Shown piece after piece: positions 16,305 to 25,637 of a DNA stretch of 46,254 bases. The notes under the pieces were generated by a model, which worked only from the letters and a program-made list of their open reading frames with translations, had not been told where the DNA came from and searched no databases. The DNA is from an uncultured Lachnospiraceae bacterium (GTDB taxonomy: Bacteria > Bacillota > Clostridia > Lachnospirales > Lachnospiraceae): NCBI GenBank assembly GCA_902778245.1, contig CACYXH010000007.1:1-46254 (forward strand), given 5' to 3'. Every line of letters starts with the position of its first letter. The stretch's first letter is position 1. The translations under genes were made by a program, and so were the position numbers.

Positions 16305-17129
16305 TCAGAACCCAAGCCATGTCTCTATCTTCACATATCGGCTTGTCAGAAACATCAGCAACAGATACATAAGCAAAATCACATAAGCTGTTTTATCTGT
16401 TTTCTTGTACTCCAGCGGATGCATCTTTGTCCTGCCCTCTCCGCCATGATACCCTCTTGCCTCCATGGCCATGGCCAGATCGTTCGCCCTGCGGAATGCT
16501 GAAATAAACAGCGGAACCAGAAGAGGAACCATGTTCTTTGCTTTCTGAATCAGATTACCGCTCTCAAAATCTGCTCCTCTTGCCATCTGCGCCTTCATGA
16601 TCTTATCTGTCTCATCCATCAGTATAGGAATAAACCGAAGCGCAATGGACATCATCATGGCAATTTCATGTACCGGAACATGAAATACTTTCAAAAATCC
16701 CAGTCCCTTTTCCATACCGTCTGTCAGATCATTTGGTGTGGTGGTCAGCGTCATAATGGAAGAACCCATGATCAGATAGATCAGGCGAATTGCCATAAAT
16801 GCTGCTGTACGGATACCCTCCATGGTGATCGTGAACTTCCAGACCTCCAACACAGGCGTTCCCGGTGTCAAAAACAGATTAAAAATCACAGTAATGAGCA
16901 TCAGAATAAAAATCGCTTTCAGCCCTTTTGTGATAAATCGAAAAGGAACCCTGGACAATTTTATCACTACTGCCAGCGCAATCGTGGCCACAAAATAGCT
17001 GCTGACCGAACCAAACGCGAACAGGGACACAATAAATGCCAGTGTTGCCACCAGCTTCACTCTCGGATCCAGCCTATGAAGCACAGAACTTGCCGGATAG
17101 TACTGGCCCAACGTAATATCTCTCAACAT
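16305..17129 (-). CDS. ecfT: ECF transporter transmembrane protein EcfT
   Basis: The membrane coupling subunit of the energy-coupling-factor vitamin/micronutrient importer, shared by several substrate-binding S proteins. It has 274 residues with about five hydrophobic segments. The cytoplasmic coupling helices carry the two X-R-G signatures: ARGAD near residue 190 and EARGY near 230. It follows ecfA2 by 14 bases. Confidence 0.94.
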   Translation of the reverse strand: MLRDITLGQYYPASSVLHRLDPRVKLVATLAFIVSLFAFGSVSSYFVATIALAVVIKLSRVPFRFITKGLKAIFILMLITVIFNLFLTPGTPVLEVWKFTITMEGIRTAAFMAIRLIYLIMGSSIMTLTTTPNDLTDGMEKGLGFLKVFHVPVHEIAMMMSIALRFIPILMDETDKIMKAQMARGADFESGNLIQKAKNMVPLLVPLFISAFRRANDLAMAMEARGYHGGEGRTKMHPLEYKKTDKTAYVILLMYLLLMFLTSRYVKIETWLGF

Positions 17130-17143
17130 CTTTTACAAACCCT

Positions 17144-17992
17144 CTATTTATTCAGTGCCTTAAGGATTGCCTGCTTTGCCTCTTCAATTGTCGTCACAGA
17201 AGTATCAATATCCCACCCCTGGCTTTTCAGGGTCTGTGTGACATAAGTCACCTGTGGTGCCGCCAGGCCTACTGTTTCCAGTTCCTGATAATGTTCAAAC
17301 ACTCTAGATGGCACATCATCATATAACACTTGTCCTTTATTCATAACGATGATCCGTTTCACATAGTTGGCCACATCCTCCATACTGTGAGAAACCAAGA
17401 GCACTGTAATCTTCTGTTCTTTTTGCAGCTTCTCTATCTGATCCAGGATCTCGTCCCTGCCTCTGGGATCTAATCCCGCCGTTGGCTCATCCAGAATTAA
17501 AACATCAGGATGCATCGCCAGGATGCCCGCAATCGCCACACGCCGTTTCTGCCCGCCAGACAGTTCAAAAGGAGATTTTCGGTAATAAGAATGATCCAGC
17601 CCCACCTGAGATAACGCTTCCCTGGCCCGCTCTTCTATCTCCTCTGTGCACAATCCCAGATTCTTAGGTCCGAAACAAACGTCAGAAAAAACATCTGTCT
17701 CAAACAGCTGATGCTCCGGGTACTGGAATACCAGTCCAACTTTGCTGCGCAGAGTTTTCTTATCATATCCATCCTCATAAATATTCTTGCCATCTGCGTA
17801 GATCGCGCCTGACGTCGCCCGTATCAAGCCGTTCAGATGCTGGATCAGCGTAGATTTTCCGGAACCGGTATGACCGATGATCCCTATGAACTGATTCTCT
17901 GGTATGTCCAGATTGATATCCTTCAGAGCCTGTTTTTCAAAAGCAGTTCCGGCACCGTATATATAATTTAAATGTTCTGTTTTCAAAACCAT
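17144..17992 (-). CDS. ecfA2: ECF transporter ATPase EcfA2
   Basis: The second ATPase of the ECF module, 282 residues. Walker A is GHTGSGKST near residue 41, the signature LSGGQKRRVAIAG near 143, Walker B LILDEPTAGLDPRG near 164-177, and the switch histidine in VSHSMEDV. It pairs with EcfA1 to power EcfT. It lies 26 bases downstream of ecfA1. Confidence 0.94.
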   Translation of the reverse strand: MVLKTEHLNYIYGAGTAFEKQALKDINLDIPENQFIGIIGHTGSGKSTLIQHLNGLIRATSGAIYADGKNIYEDGYDKKTLRSKVGLVFQYPEHQLFETDVFSDVCFGPKNLGLCTEEIEERAREALSQVGLDHSYYRKSPFELSGGQKRRVAIAGILAMHPDVLILDEPTAGLDPRGRDEILDQIEKLQKEQKITVLLVSHSMEDVANYVKRIIVMNKGQVLYDDVPSRVFEHYQELETVGLAAPQVTYVTQTLKSQGWDIDTSVTTIEEAKQAILKALNK

Positions 17993-18018
17993 ACTTTTCC
18001 CTGCTCTCCACTGCTACA

Positions 18019-18888
18019 TCACCGCAATTTCTTACCGCTCCGGCATTTCTCCAACGCCTGTGTCAGTTCTTCAATTGTCAAGATCCCCTCTGGAAGATCT
18101 ACTCCTGACTGCTTCAATTCATGAGCCAGCAAGGTAACCTGCGGCACATCCAATCGATAGTGTTTCAGGGCTTCTACCCGGGAAAAGATCTCCCGGGGTG
18201 TTCCCTGCATCACCACTTTTCCCTTATCCATAACGATAACCTTGTCCGCATGAATTACTTCTTCCATATAATGAGTGATCAGGATGACCGTCACTTTTTC
18301 TGCGCGGTTTAACTCCCGGACGGTCTGTATCACTTCTTTTCTGCCATTGGGATCCAGCATGGCGGTAGGTTCATCCAACACAATGCATTTTGGCTGCATT
18401 GCCACCACCCCCGCAATCGCCACACGCTGTTTTTGACCGCCGGACAATTTATTCGGAGAATGGGAGCGATATTCCCACATGCCTACCGCTTTCAGACTCT
18501 TTTCCACCCTACGCCAGATTTCTTCCTTGGGAATGCCCATATTTTCCGGTCCAAAGCCCACATCTTCATCCACAATGGTCCCGATAATCTGATTGTCCGG
18601 ATTTTGGAAAACCATACCAGCCGTCTGCCGGATCTCCCAAAGTTTAGATTCGTCCCGCGTGTCCTTCCCGTCCACATACAGCGAACCCTCCGTGGGCAGC
18701 AAAATGGCGTTGATATGCTTTGCCAAAGTAGATTTTCCTGAACCGTTGTGACCAAGAACTGCAATAAAGTCTCCGGCCTCAATATCAAGATTCACTCCGT
18801 CTACCGCTTTCATGGAAGACTCCACCTGACCCTCTTCATTCCATTTAACATATTCAAATTTTAAATTCTTTCCGTCTATAATCTTCAT
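18019..18888 (-). CDS. ecfA1: ECF transporter ATPase EcfA1
   Basis: The first ATPase of the ECF module, 289 residues. Walker A is GHNGSGKST near residue 46, the signature [13 protein letters not shown] near 145, Walker [16 protein letters not shown] near 168, and ITHYMEEV carries the switch histidine. The ATG lies one base after the stop codon of the LacI-type regulator, so there is no room for a separate promoter outside that gene. In related genomes the neighbour upstream is rplQ; here it is a sugar-type regulator. Confidence 0.93.
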   Translation of the reverse strand: MKIIDGKNLKFEYVKWNEEGQVESSMKAVDGVNLDIEAGDFIAVLGHNGSGKSTLAKHINAILLPTEGSLYVDGKDTRDESKLWEIRQTAGMVFQNPDNQIIGTIVDEDVGFGPENMGIPKEEIWRRVEKSLKAVGMWEYRSHSPNKLSGGQKQRVAIAGVVAMQPKCIVLDEPTAMLDPNGRKEVIQTVRELNRAEKVTVILITHYMEEVIHADKVIVMDKGKVVMQGTPREIFSRVEALKHYRLDVPQVTLLAHELKQSGVDLPEGILTIEELTQALEKCRSGKKLR

Positions 18889-18889
18889 T

Positions 18890-19924
18890 TTACTTTTCTA
18901 TTTTTCGAGTGGATTCTCCCAGCACAAGCCGTGCATTAAAAATACGTTTCGTCTCCACCGGTTCCTTTTTTATCAAATGGAACAGGATATTTATGGTAGC
19001 CTCTGCCATCTCTTCTCTTGGCTGATACACTGTCGTAATGGACGGATGGTAATAAGCCGCCGTCTCCTGTCCGTCAAAGCCTGCCACAGAGTAATCCCCA
19101 GGGATACTCTTTCCTGCATCAAAGATTGCCTTGCAGGCTCCTATAGCAAGTGCGTCAGCTACTGCATAGATGCAGGTAAACTTTTTCCCGGAATCTAATA
19201 ATTCCTTCATCATCTCATATCCATTCTCCATGGAATAAGTGTTCACATCTTTTTTGGTACACACCACAAGTTCATCATCATATTGGATACCATGATCCTG
19301 CAATGCTCTCTGATACCCGTCCAACCGGCATTTTCCCACGCTGGCGTCCTCTCTGGAGGCAGCCAGTATGGCAATCTCTTTGTGCCCGCAATCACACAGA
19401 AAATCCACCATGCGGTAACTTTCCAGTTCATCATCAATAGAAATGACCGCGCCCTTTTTCATAGACTCCGGCAGTCCCATGTTTACCGTACTGATGGCAA
19501 AAGGAACCGTTAACTGGTTCAGCTTCTCTTCCTTGTGGATATACATACCTCCCAGAAAGACAATGCCTTTCAGCCGCTTTTCTTTTTCCAACTGTATCGC
19601 CACATCGATTTCATCCTCATCCTCTTCCACCTGCTGAAGGACAAAGGAATATCTCTTTTTCTTAACTTCCCGCGCCAAAACTCCAATCATCGGGGTGAAG
19701 AACGGATTGGTAATACCCTTCACCAGCACTGCTATCGTGTTAGAATCCGTGCGTTTCAGGTTTCTCGCACTGTTGTTTGGCACATAATTGTATTCCTTGA
19801 TAATTTCCAGTACTTTTTGTTTTGTCTCCTGATTAATATCCGGATGATTGTTCATCGCTCTTGACACTGTGCTGACCCCAACATCGCATAGCTTGGCGAT
19901 TTCTTTTATCGTAATCTGTTCCAT
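18890..19924 (-). CDS. LacI-family transcriptional regulator
   Basis: A 344-residue repressor. The N-terminal HTH ([20 protein letters not shown], residues 6-25) and the hinge helix ([10 protein letters not shown]) are intact. They are followed by a periplasmic-binding-type sugar domain ending [20 protein letters not shown]. It lies 175 bases downstream of malQ behind a terminator and has its own promoter. It most likely controls the adjacent maltodextrin-type operon through the boxes at 24792-24836; this is inference from position and box type. Its stop codon is one base from ecfA1, so readthrough into the ECF genes is expected. Confidence 0.92.
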   Translation of the reverse strand: MEQITIKEIAKLCDVGVSTVSRAMNNHPDINQETKQKVLEIIKEYNYVPNNSARNLKRTDSNTIAVLVKGITNPFFTPMIGVLAREVKKKRYSFVLQQVEEDEDEIDVAIQLEKEKRLKGIVFLGGMYIHKEEKLNQLTVPFAISTVNMGLPESMKKGAVISIDDELESYRMVDFLCDCGHKEIAILAASREDASVGKCRLDGYQRALQDHGIQYDDELVVCTKKDVNTYSMENGYEMMKELLDSGKKFTCIYAVADALAIGACKAIFDAGKSIPGDYSVAGFDGQETAAYYHPSITTVYQPREEMAEATINILFHLIKKEPVETKRIFNARLVLGESTRKIEK

Positions 19925-19963
19925 ACTCGTCTTCCCTCAGTCATTCCCCCGCAATCCCGCCCA

Positions 19964-19992
19964 ATTATAGCAACATTAACTCAAAAAAGCAA
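19964..19992 (-). promoter_or_regulatory. Sigma-A promoter of the LacI-type gene
   Basis: Minus-strand TTGCTT (19987-19992) and a perfect TATAAT (19964-19969) with a 17-base spacer, 40 bases before the start codon. It is also the nearest visible promoter for ecfA1-ecfA2-ecfT-truA. Confidence 0.7.
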
Positions 19993-20039
19993 GGAAACAA
20001 CACTTAATAATATAAAAATACCCTTCGTGTCTCAGCATC

Positions 20040-20084
20040 AAAAAGCCGCAGGAATCTCCCATAGAAAGTATGTCATCCTGCGGC
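20040..20084 (-). terminator. Terminator of the malQ operon
   Basis: GCCGCAGGA (20045-20053) and TCCTGCGGC (20076-20084) form a 9-bp stem. On the minus strand it is followed by TTTTT (20040-20044), 15 bases after the malQ stop. Confidence 0.85.
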
Positions 20085-20098
20085 CTTATCCTATCTTT

Positions 20099-21592
20099 TT
20101 ATTCAATTCTTCCGTAAATCTTAGTCAAATGCCTGATCTTAGCTGCCAACTCCTGCGTAAATGCGTCTTCCTTCATACGCCATTTCCAGTTTCTGCCCTG
20201 AGTAGATGGCTGGTTCATGCGGCACTCTGCCCCAAGGCAAAGATAATCCTGCATCGGTACAATAACCGTATCGGCCACCGTCTCCAGGGCACAGCGTATC
20301 AAACTCCACACAATACCTTCCTTCTGCATCCCTTTCAGATCCAGATAATCATCCAGAAACGCTCTGTCCTGTGCAGACAGTTCATCATACCAGGCCGCAA
20401 GAGTCTGATTATCGTGGGTTCCCGTATAAACCACACAGTTATGATCATAACGATATGGCATGTAATCCCCGGACTCTCTGGAATCAAAGGCGAATTCGAT
20501 CACTTTCATTCCAGGATAGCCAGTATCTTTCACCAACTTGATCACAGTGTCCGTCAGATAGCCGAGATCTTCCGCTATGATCGGCGTCTGTCCAAAATGT
20601 TCTGACAAAGCAGTAAACAATTTCATCCCCGGTCCAGGCTGCCAGCAGCCATCCGCTGCTGTCTGCGCCCCGAAGGGAATCGCGTAATACTCATCAAAAC
20701 CACGGAAATGATCAACACGAACCACGTCGTATAGTTCATAGCAGCGCTCCATACGTTTGATCCACCATGCATACCCGGTGTTTTCATGATATTCCCAGTC
20801 GTAAAGAGGATTTCCCCATAACTGTCCATCCGCAGCAAACGCATCCGGCGGACAACCTGCGATACGTGTCGGCTGTCTGTCTTCATTATACTGAAAAAGT
20901 TCCGGCATCGCCCAACTGTCTGAACTGTCAAAGGCTACATAGATTGGGATATCTCCAACAATCTGTATGCCTTTTTCATTGGCATACGTTTTCAGCTTGA
21001 TCCATTGCTTCATGAACTCATATTGAACGAAACGGTAGAAACCAATCTCTTTTTCACACAGTTCCTGATATTTTCGTACTGCTTCCGGCTTGCGCAGACG
21101 GATATCATCCTCCCAGTCAGCCCAGCTTTTCTGGCCAAACTGATACTTGACCGCCATGTACAGACTGTAATCCTCCAACCAGTTCTTCTGCTTCTCGCAG
21201 AAGGCGCGATACTCTTCGTCCTTATCCAGTTCCTGTGCCAAAAATGCAAGGTAAGCCTTCTTCAGTACCGGCAGTCGGTTCTGATAGATCTTATTATAAT
21301 CTACCTGCTGGGGATCTATACCAAAGTCCAACAACTGATACTCTTCCGGCTGCAGCAATCCTTCCTGTGCCAGCTGATCCAGATCCACGAAATACGGATT
21401 CCCGGCAAACGCAGAGAATGGCTGATAGGGAGAATCGCCATACCCGGTAGGTCCAAGAGGAAGTATCTGCCAGTAAGTCTGACCAGCCTCCTTCAGGCTG
21501 TCCACAAACGCGTAAGCACTCTTCGAAAAACAGCCAATGCCATACGGAGAAGGAAGACTGGATATCGCCATCAGTATTCCACTTCTTCTCAT
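20099..21592 (-). CDS. malQ: 4-alpha-glucanotransferase (amylomaltase)
   Basis: A GH77 enzyme that transfers glucan segments between maltodextrins. It has 497 residues, typical for the short bacterial form. Family hallmarks are SSLPSPYGIG at residues 12-21, QILPLGPTGYGDSPYQ near 43-58, the nucleophile region VRVDHFRGF near 293, and EDLGYLTDTV near 340, plus GTHDNQT. It is the last gene of the sugar operon, 20 bases after the MalG-like permease, so the operon both imports and processes alpha-glucans. Confidence 0.95.
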   Translation of the reverse strand: MRRSGILMAISSLPSPYGIGCFSKSAYAFVDSLKEAGQTYWQILPLGPTGYGDSPYQPFSAFAGNPYFVDLDQLAQEGLLQPEEYQLLDFGIDPQQVDYNKIYQNRLPVLKKAYLAFLAQELDKDEEYRAFCEKQKNWLEDYSLYMAVKYQFGQKSWADWEDDIRLRKPEAVRKYQELCEKEIGFYRFVQYEFMKQWIKLKTYANEKGIQIVGDIPIYVAFDSSDSWAMPELFQYNEDRQPTRIAGCPPDAFAADGQLWGNPLYDWEYHENTGYAWWIKRMERCYELYDVVRVDHFRGFDEYYAIPFGAQTAADGCWQPGPGMKLFTALSEHFGQTPIIAEDLGYLTDTVIKLVKDTGYPGMKVIEFAFDSRESGDYMPYRYDHNCVVYTGTHDNQTLAAWYDELSAQDRAFLDDYLDLKGMQKEGIVWSLIRCALETVADTVIVPMQDYLCLGAECRMNQPSTQGRNWKWRMKEDAFTQELAAKIRHLTKIYGRIE

Positions 21593-21612
21593 ATATGTAT
21601 TTCTCCTATTGT

Positions 21613-22488
21613 CTATCCCTTAACAGCGCCAGCCACGACACCCTCAATGATATATTTCTGGCAGATCAGATACAGAATAATGATCGGAAGCACAGTAATC
21701 AAAATACATGCCATCATAGGTCCCATCTGCACTGATCCGAAACTGCCCCGGAAATACTGGATGTTCATGGGAATGGTACGATAATTTTTAATATCAAGCA
21801 CTAGAGTCGGCAGAAGATAATCGTTCCACACCCACATGGTTTCCAAAATTGCGGTAGAGATCGTAGTGGGTTTCGTAATAGGCATCACGACCTTAAAGAA
21901 GATCTGCAGAGGACTGCAGCCATCGATCATTGCCGCCTCTTCTATCTCCAGAGGAATCGATTTCATGAACCCGGTAAACATAAATACGGCCAGACCGGCG
22001 CCAAATCCCAGGTAAATTATGCAAATATCGTAGGGTGTATTCAGCTTCAGTGTGTCTGCCGTCTTAGAAAGGGTAAACATTACCATCTGGAACGGCACCA
22101 CCATAGAGAACACGCACAGATAATAAATCGCTTTCGCCGCCTTGCTGTTTACACGGCAGATGTACCATGCGCACATGGAACAGCACAGGATGATCAGCAC
22201 AACGCTGGATACCGTGATGAATAAGCTGTACCAGAAGGAAGACAGAAAATCCATCTCGGATATACCGTATACAAAGTTTTTAATTCCATTAAATGCGTCC
22301 CCAATAGGAAGCTCAAAAATACGATTGGTAGAGATTGCCGATTCCACCTTCAGGGAGTTAAACAGGATCATGATGATCGGATAGATCCAAAGCACACTCA
22401 GAATGGAAAAGACCACCGTCATGATCGTATTGGCAATTTTCTTTTTTTCGCCCATGGATTTTCCCACAGCAACTGATTTATCCATCAT
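21613..22488 (-). CDS. Carbohydrate ABC transporter permease (MalG-like)
   Basis: A 291-residue inner permease of the CUT1 family with six predicted membrane segments. The cytoplasmic EAA loop reads EEAAMIDGCSPLQIFFKVVM (about residues 185-204), which contacts the ATPase. Its ATG overlaps the stop of the preceding permease gene (ATGA at 22485-22488). The operon carries no ATPase gene, so it must use a shared MsmK/MsmX-type ATPase encoded elsewhere; this is known for many Firmicute CUT1 systems. malQ next to it suggests maltodextrin as cargo. Confidence 0.92.
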   Translation of the reverse strand: MMDKSVAVGKSMGEKKKIANTIMTVVFSILSVLWIYPIIMILFNSLKVESAISTNRIFELPIGDAFNGIKNFVYGISEMDFLSSFWYSLFITVSSVVLIILCCSMCAWYICRVNSKAAKAIYYLCVFSMVVPFQMVMFTLSKTADTLKLNTPYDICIIYLGFGAGLAVFMFTGFMKSIPLEIEEAAMIDGCSPLQIFFKVVMPITKPTTISTAILETMWVWNDYLLPTLVLDIKNYRTIPMNIQYFRGSFGSVQMGPMMACILITVLPIIILYLICQKYIIEGVVAGAVKG

Positions 22489-23336
22489 GCCTGCACCTCC
22501 CTCTTCTTTGTCGTCCGCAGCTGAACCATAGAGATGATCACTACGATAAGGAAGAATACCACAGCCTTAGCCTGACCGATCCCCTTCCACTGCTGACCGC
22601 TTCTCATGTAATAAGTCTCATAGATATTAAGGGCCAGCATCTGTGTACTCTTTGCAGGATCTCCCCCTGTCAGCGACAGGTTCTGATCAAAGAGTTTGAA
22701 GGAATTCGTCAGGGTCAGGAACATACAGATGGTAATACTCGGCATCACCATAGGAATTTTCACATGCTTCAACACCTGCCAGCGGGTAGCTCCATCAATC
22801 TGCGCTGCCTCGATCAGATCCGGCGAAACATTCTGCAGCCCGGCAATGTAGATGATCATCATATATCCGATCTGCTGCCATCCCATCAGGATAACCAGAC
22901 CCCAAAAACCTTCTGTTGTGGACAGTCCCAGAAGCGGCATGCCAAATTTATACAACAATCCGTTTAACAGGCTCTGCCAGATATAACCCAGCACAATACC
23001 GCCGATCAGGTTGGGCATAAAAAAGATCGTACGAAAAGCATTCGTTCCCTTGATACCTCTGGTCAGCAGAGTCGCGATCAGAAAAGCCAGTACGTTGATG
23101 GTCAGCGTGGAAACAATAGTGAATAATGTTGTGAAAACAAATGCATGCACAAAGGTGGAATCCTGAAAAACTCTTATGTAATTATCAAAGCCAACCCATG
23201 TGATCTTTTTCAATGTCTGGAATTTTGTAAAGGAAAGGTAAATGCCCCAGATAAACGGCCAGATGAAGCCGATCGTAAAGGCAACCAAAGTCGGCGCCAC
23301 AAAAACCGGCCAATATTTTTTAATTGATTTTTCCAT
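22485..23336 (-). CDS. Carbohydrate ABC transporter permease (MalF-like)
   Basis: A 283-residue CUT1 permease with six predicted membrane segments. The EAA loop reads EAAQIDGATRWQVLKHVKIP (about residues 185-204). The start at 23336 (MEKSIKKYWPVF) has AAAGGGG upstream; a longer frame to 23381 adds residues that overlap a hairpin and lacks a site. It forms the heterodimer with the downstream permease. Confidence 0.92.
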   Translation of the reverse strand: MEKSIKKYWPVFVAPTLVAFTIGFIWPFIWGIYLSFTKFQTLKKITWVGFDNYIRVFQDSTFVHAFVFTTLFTIVSTLTINVLAFLIATLLTRGIKGTNAFRTIFFMPNLIGGIVLGYIWQSLLNGLLYKFGMPLLGLSTTEGFWGLVILMGWQQIGYMMIIYIAGLQNVSPDLIEAAQIDGATRWQVLKHVKIPMVMPSITICMFLTLTNSFKLFDQNLSLTGGDPAKSTQMLALNIYETYYMRSGQQWKGIGQAKAVVFFLIVVIISMVQLRTTKKREVQA

Positions 23337-23374
23337 AACGGCCCCTTTCAAAACATCTTTTGCGCCATAGGCCA

Positions 23375-23448
23375 GAAACACACTTTGCGTGTTTCCCGCT
23401 TATTTGACAAAAGAGGCGGGCAATCCAGTCACGAGAATTGCTCGCCTC
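23375..23448 (-). terminator. Intra-operon hairpins between binding protein and permease genes
   Basis: The first hairpin after the binding-protein stop pairs 23437-23448 with 23413-23424 (12 bp, one mismatch) and is followed by TTTT. A second smaller hairpin is GAAACAC/GTGTTTC at 23375-23395. Such partial terminators or mRNA-stabilising hairpins commonly give more binding protein than permease. Confidence 0.7.
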
Positions 23449-23479
23449 TTCTTTTATATCACTTTACATATTACTAATT

Positions 23480-24739
23480 TTACTGGTTCAGTGCAACTTC
23501 CTCTGCCCAGCCATCAACAAACGCAGTAACTACTGCATCCCAGTCGCTCTGGCCTGCTGCATATGCGGTAAGTGCGGAGCCAACGCCATTCTTCCACTCT
23601 TCAGACGGCATAGTGGTGAAGTTCCATGAAACCGGAGTCTTACCGTTTGCAGTGTACTCAGCATCCTGTTTTACGAATACGTTCGGGGACTCCTGAGCAG
23701 TGGTGAACGGAATTACAAAGCCCATATCTTCAGCCATAGCCTTGGTGCCGGTTTCAGAAGATACAACCCAGTCGATGAATGCCAGAGTAGCTTCAATATC
23801 TTCCTCAGAAGCCTCAGCATTTACACACCAGAAGTTCTCAGTACCTGTGCAAAGACCTTCAGCGGCATCGTCAACACCAAAGTAGATCGGGATCATAGCG
23901 ATCTCGTCATCGCTAAACTGCTCAGCAAGATTGGAGTACTCCCAGGAACCATTCTGATAGAATACAGCTTCGCCGTTCAGGAACTCATTTCTAGCGTCAT
24001 CACCGGTCTTTGCAGCCAGTTCTGAAGGATCGCAGGTAGAATCTGTGATGTACAGATCAAATACTGCTTTGTAGTTGTCAAGGTAATCACCTTTGATCGC
24101 GTCGGTATCAGAAATACCATCTGCCTGATACTCATAGTAGATCGGCAGGTTTGCCAGATGAGTCTTAAATCTCCAGTCGGAGGAACCGTCCATACCTGTG
24201 GAAGCAAATGCGCCCTTCACACCAAGCTCGTCTTTTCTTGCCTGGATATCATCCGCAACTGCTTTCAGATCATCAAAGCTCTGGATATCGTCAACCGTGT
24301 AGCCTGCTTTTTCCAGCAGAGTCTTGTTAGCAATGATACCATAGGACTCGATAACGTACGCAATACCTGCAACTGCGTCATCTTCTGTCTTCAGTTCAAA
24401 TGCGTCACTGGTCAGTTTCTCCTCAATAGCGGAACCGCTCAGATCGTAGCAGTAGTCCACCCAGTTTTTCAGACCAACCGGTCCGTTCACCTGGAACAGA
24501 GTCGGAGCGTCGCTCTTTGCCATCTCTGCCTGCAGAGTAGTCTCATACTCGCCGGATGCTGCGGTAACTACGGTAACCGGAACACCAGTCTCCTCGGTGT
24601 AAGCTGCTGCAAGTGCCTGCCATGCATCGTTTGCTTCCGGCTTAAAGTTGAGGTAATAAACGCCCTCTGCCATAGCTGCGCTGGACATAACGGTGGCTGC
24701 TGCTGCTGTTAATGCGAGACATTTTGCTAATTTCTTCAT
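23480..24739 (-). CDS. Sugar ABC transporter substrate-binding protein
   Basis: A 419-residue cluster-B type (MalE/CUT1) binding protein. The N terminus is a Sec signal peptide (KKLAKCLALTAAAATVMSS, then AAMAEG), with likely cleavage after A-M-A near residue 24. There is no lipobox cysteine at the cleavage site, which is unusual for a Gram-positive binding protein. The mature part has typical features: AYTEETGVPVTVV, TLFQVNGPVG, GIAYVIESYGIIANKTLLEKAG and FYQNGSWEYSN. It is the first gene of the operon, behind a promoter and three operator-like boxes. Confidence 0.92.
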   Translation of the reverse strand: MKKLAKCLALTAAAATVMSSAAMAEGVYYLNFKPEANDAWQALAAAYTEETGVPVTVVTAASGEYETTLQAEMAKSDAPTLFQVNGPVGLKNWVDYCYDLSGSAIEEKLTSDAFELKTEDDAVAGIAYVIESYGIIANKTLLEKAGYTVDDIQSFDDLKAVADDIQARKDELGVKGAFASTGMDGSSDWRFKTHLANLPIYYEYQADGISDTDAIKGDYLDNYKAVFDLYITDSTCDPSELAAKTGDDARNEFLNGEAVFYQNGSWEYSNLAEQFSDDEIAMIPIYFGVDDAAEGLCTGTENFWCVNAEASEEDIEATLAFIDWVVSSETGTKAMAEDMGFVIPFTTAQESPNVFVKQDAEYTANGKTPVSWNFTTMPSEEWKNGVGSALTAYAAGQSDWDAVVTAFVDGWAEEVALNQ

Positions 24740-24791
24740 ACTATCTTTCTCTTCCTTTCCTAATGTTTTGTTGATAAGTTTTTCTTACGAA

Positions 24792-24836
24792 GGATACGTT
24801 TCCCACGGCAATGGCACCGTTTTCGGTAACGTTTCC
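24792..24836. promoter_or_regulatory. Three operator-like boxes (LacI/CcpA type)
   Basis: Three related 12-bp palindromic boxes: GGATACGTTTCC (24792-24803), ACCGTTTTCGGT (24816-24827) and GGTAACGTTTCC (24825-24836); the last two overlap. Outer boxes are centred 33 bp apart, close to three helical turns. They lie just downstream of the -10 box of the binding-protein promoter, where a repressor would block transcription. The central CG and the AACGTT core fit LacI-family operators; a CcpA site is also possible. Confidence 0.65.
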
Positions 24837-24849
24837 AATTCATGGATTT

Positions 24850-24878
24850 ATATTAGCACATTTTTTATGGTTGTGCAA
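24850..24878 (-). promoter_or_regulatory. Sigma-A promoter of the sugar operon
   Basis: Minus-strand TTGCAC (24873-24878) and TAATAT (24850-24855) with a 17-base spacer. The region between here and the plus-strand cyclophilin promoter (24879-24988) is AT-rich and shows nothing else. Confidence 0.75.
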
Positions 24879-24988
24879 TTGTTATTTTCATTTCTCCATC
24901 AATTCATTTAGTATTCACAATTTTACCTGTATATTTTTGTGCACTTTTTCTGAATGCATGCGATTTTGGAAAGTTTATTACTCGGCAC

Positions 24989-25017
24989 TTGCCCAAAACC
25001 GCAAATCAGGGTATAAT
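24989..25017 (+). promoter_or_regulatory. Sigma-A promoter of the cyclophilin gene
   Basis: TTGCCC (24989-24994) and a perfect TATAAT (25012-25017) with a 17-base spacer, 32 bases before the start codon. Confidence 0.8.
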
Positions 25018-25049
25018 AGCGGAATACTACAAAGAAAGGAAGAATGATT

Positions 25050-25571
25050 ATGGCACAGAATCCGATCATTACCATCACTATGGAAAATGGAGATATTATG
25101 AAAGCGGAACTTTATCCGGATATCGCTCCAATTTCTGTAAACAACTTCATCAGCCTGGTCAACAAGGGTTTCTATGACGGGCTGATTTTTCATCGTGTTA
25201 TTAATGGCTTTATGATTCAGGGCGGATGCCCGAACGGAACCGGCATGGGCGGACCAGGTTACTGTATCAAAGGAGAATTTGCCCGTAACGGTGTGGTTAA
25301 CGAACTGAAGCATACCCCTGGCGTACTCTCCATGGCTCGCGCTATGAGCCCCAATTCCGCAGGTTCCCAGTTTTTTATCATGCATAAAGCCGCTCCTCAT
25401 CTGGATGGCTCCTACGCCGCTTTCGGCAAGATTATACAAGGAATGGATGTGGTCAACAAAATCGCTGAGGTGGACACTGACTATAGTGACCGCCCCATGG
25501 AAGAACAGAAAATAAAATCTGTGACGGCAGATACCTTCGGGATGGATTATCCGGAACCGGAGAAAATGTAA
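25050..25571 (+). CDS. ppiB: Cyclophilin-type peptidyl-prolyl isomerase
   Basis: A 173-residue cytoplasmic cyclophilin that speeds cis-trans isomerisation of prolyl bonds. Key residues are FHRVINGFMIQGG (catalytic Arg in FHR, near residue 47-59), SMARAMSPNSAGSQFFIM and the HLDGSYAAFGKI motif. It has no signal peptide. I start at ATG 25050, which has AGGA 9 bases upstream; ATG 25044 is only 3 bases from it. It is monocistronic with its own promoter and a terminator. Confidence 0.93.
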   Translation: MAQNPIITITMENGDIMKAELYPDIAPISVNNFISLVNKGFYDGLIFHRVINGFMIQGGCPNGTGMGGPGYCIKGEFARNGVVNELKHTPGVLSMARAMSPNSAGSQFFIMHKAAPHLDGSYAAFGKIIQGMDVVNKIAEVDTDYSDRPMEEQKIKSVTADTFGMDYPEPEKM

Positions 25572-25587
25572 ACATTCTGTACAGGAG

Positions 25588-25635
25588 GGGGCTGTCGAAA
25601 ACCTTTTTCACATAGTTTGCAGCAGCCCCTTTTTT
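25588..25635. terminator. Terminator between convergent cyclophilin and GNAT genes
   Basis: GGGGCTG (25588-25594) pairs with CAGCCCC (25623-25629), followed on the plus strand by TTTTTT. It lies 17 bases after the cyclophilin stop. Its core sequence is shared with the ppdK terminator. Confidence 0.8.
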
Positions 25636-25637
25636 AA

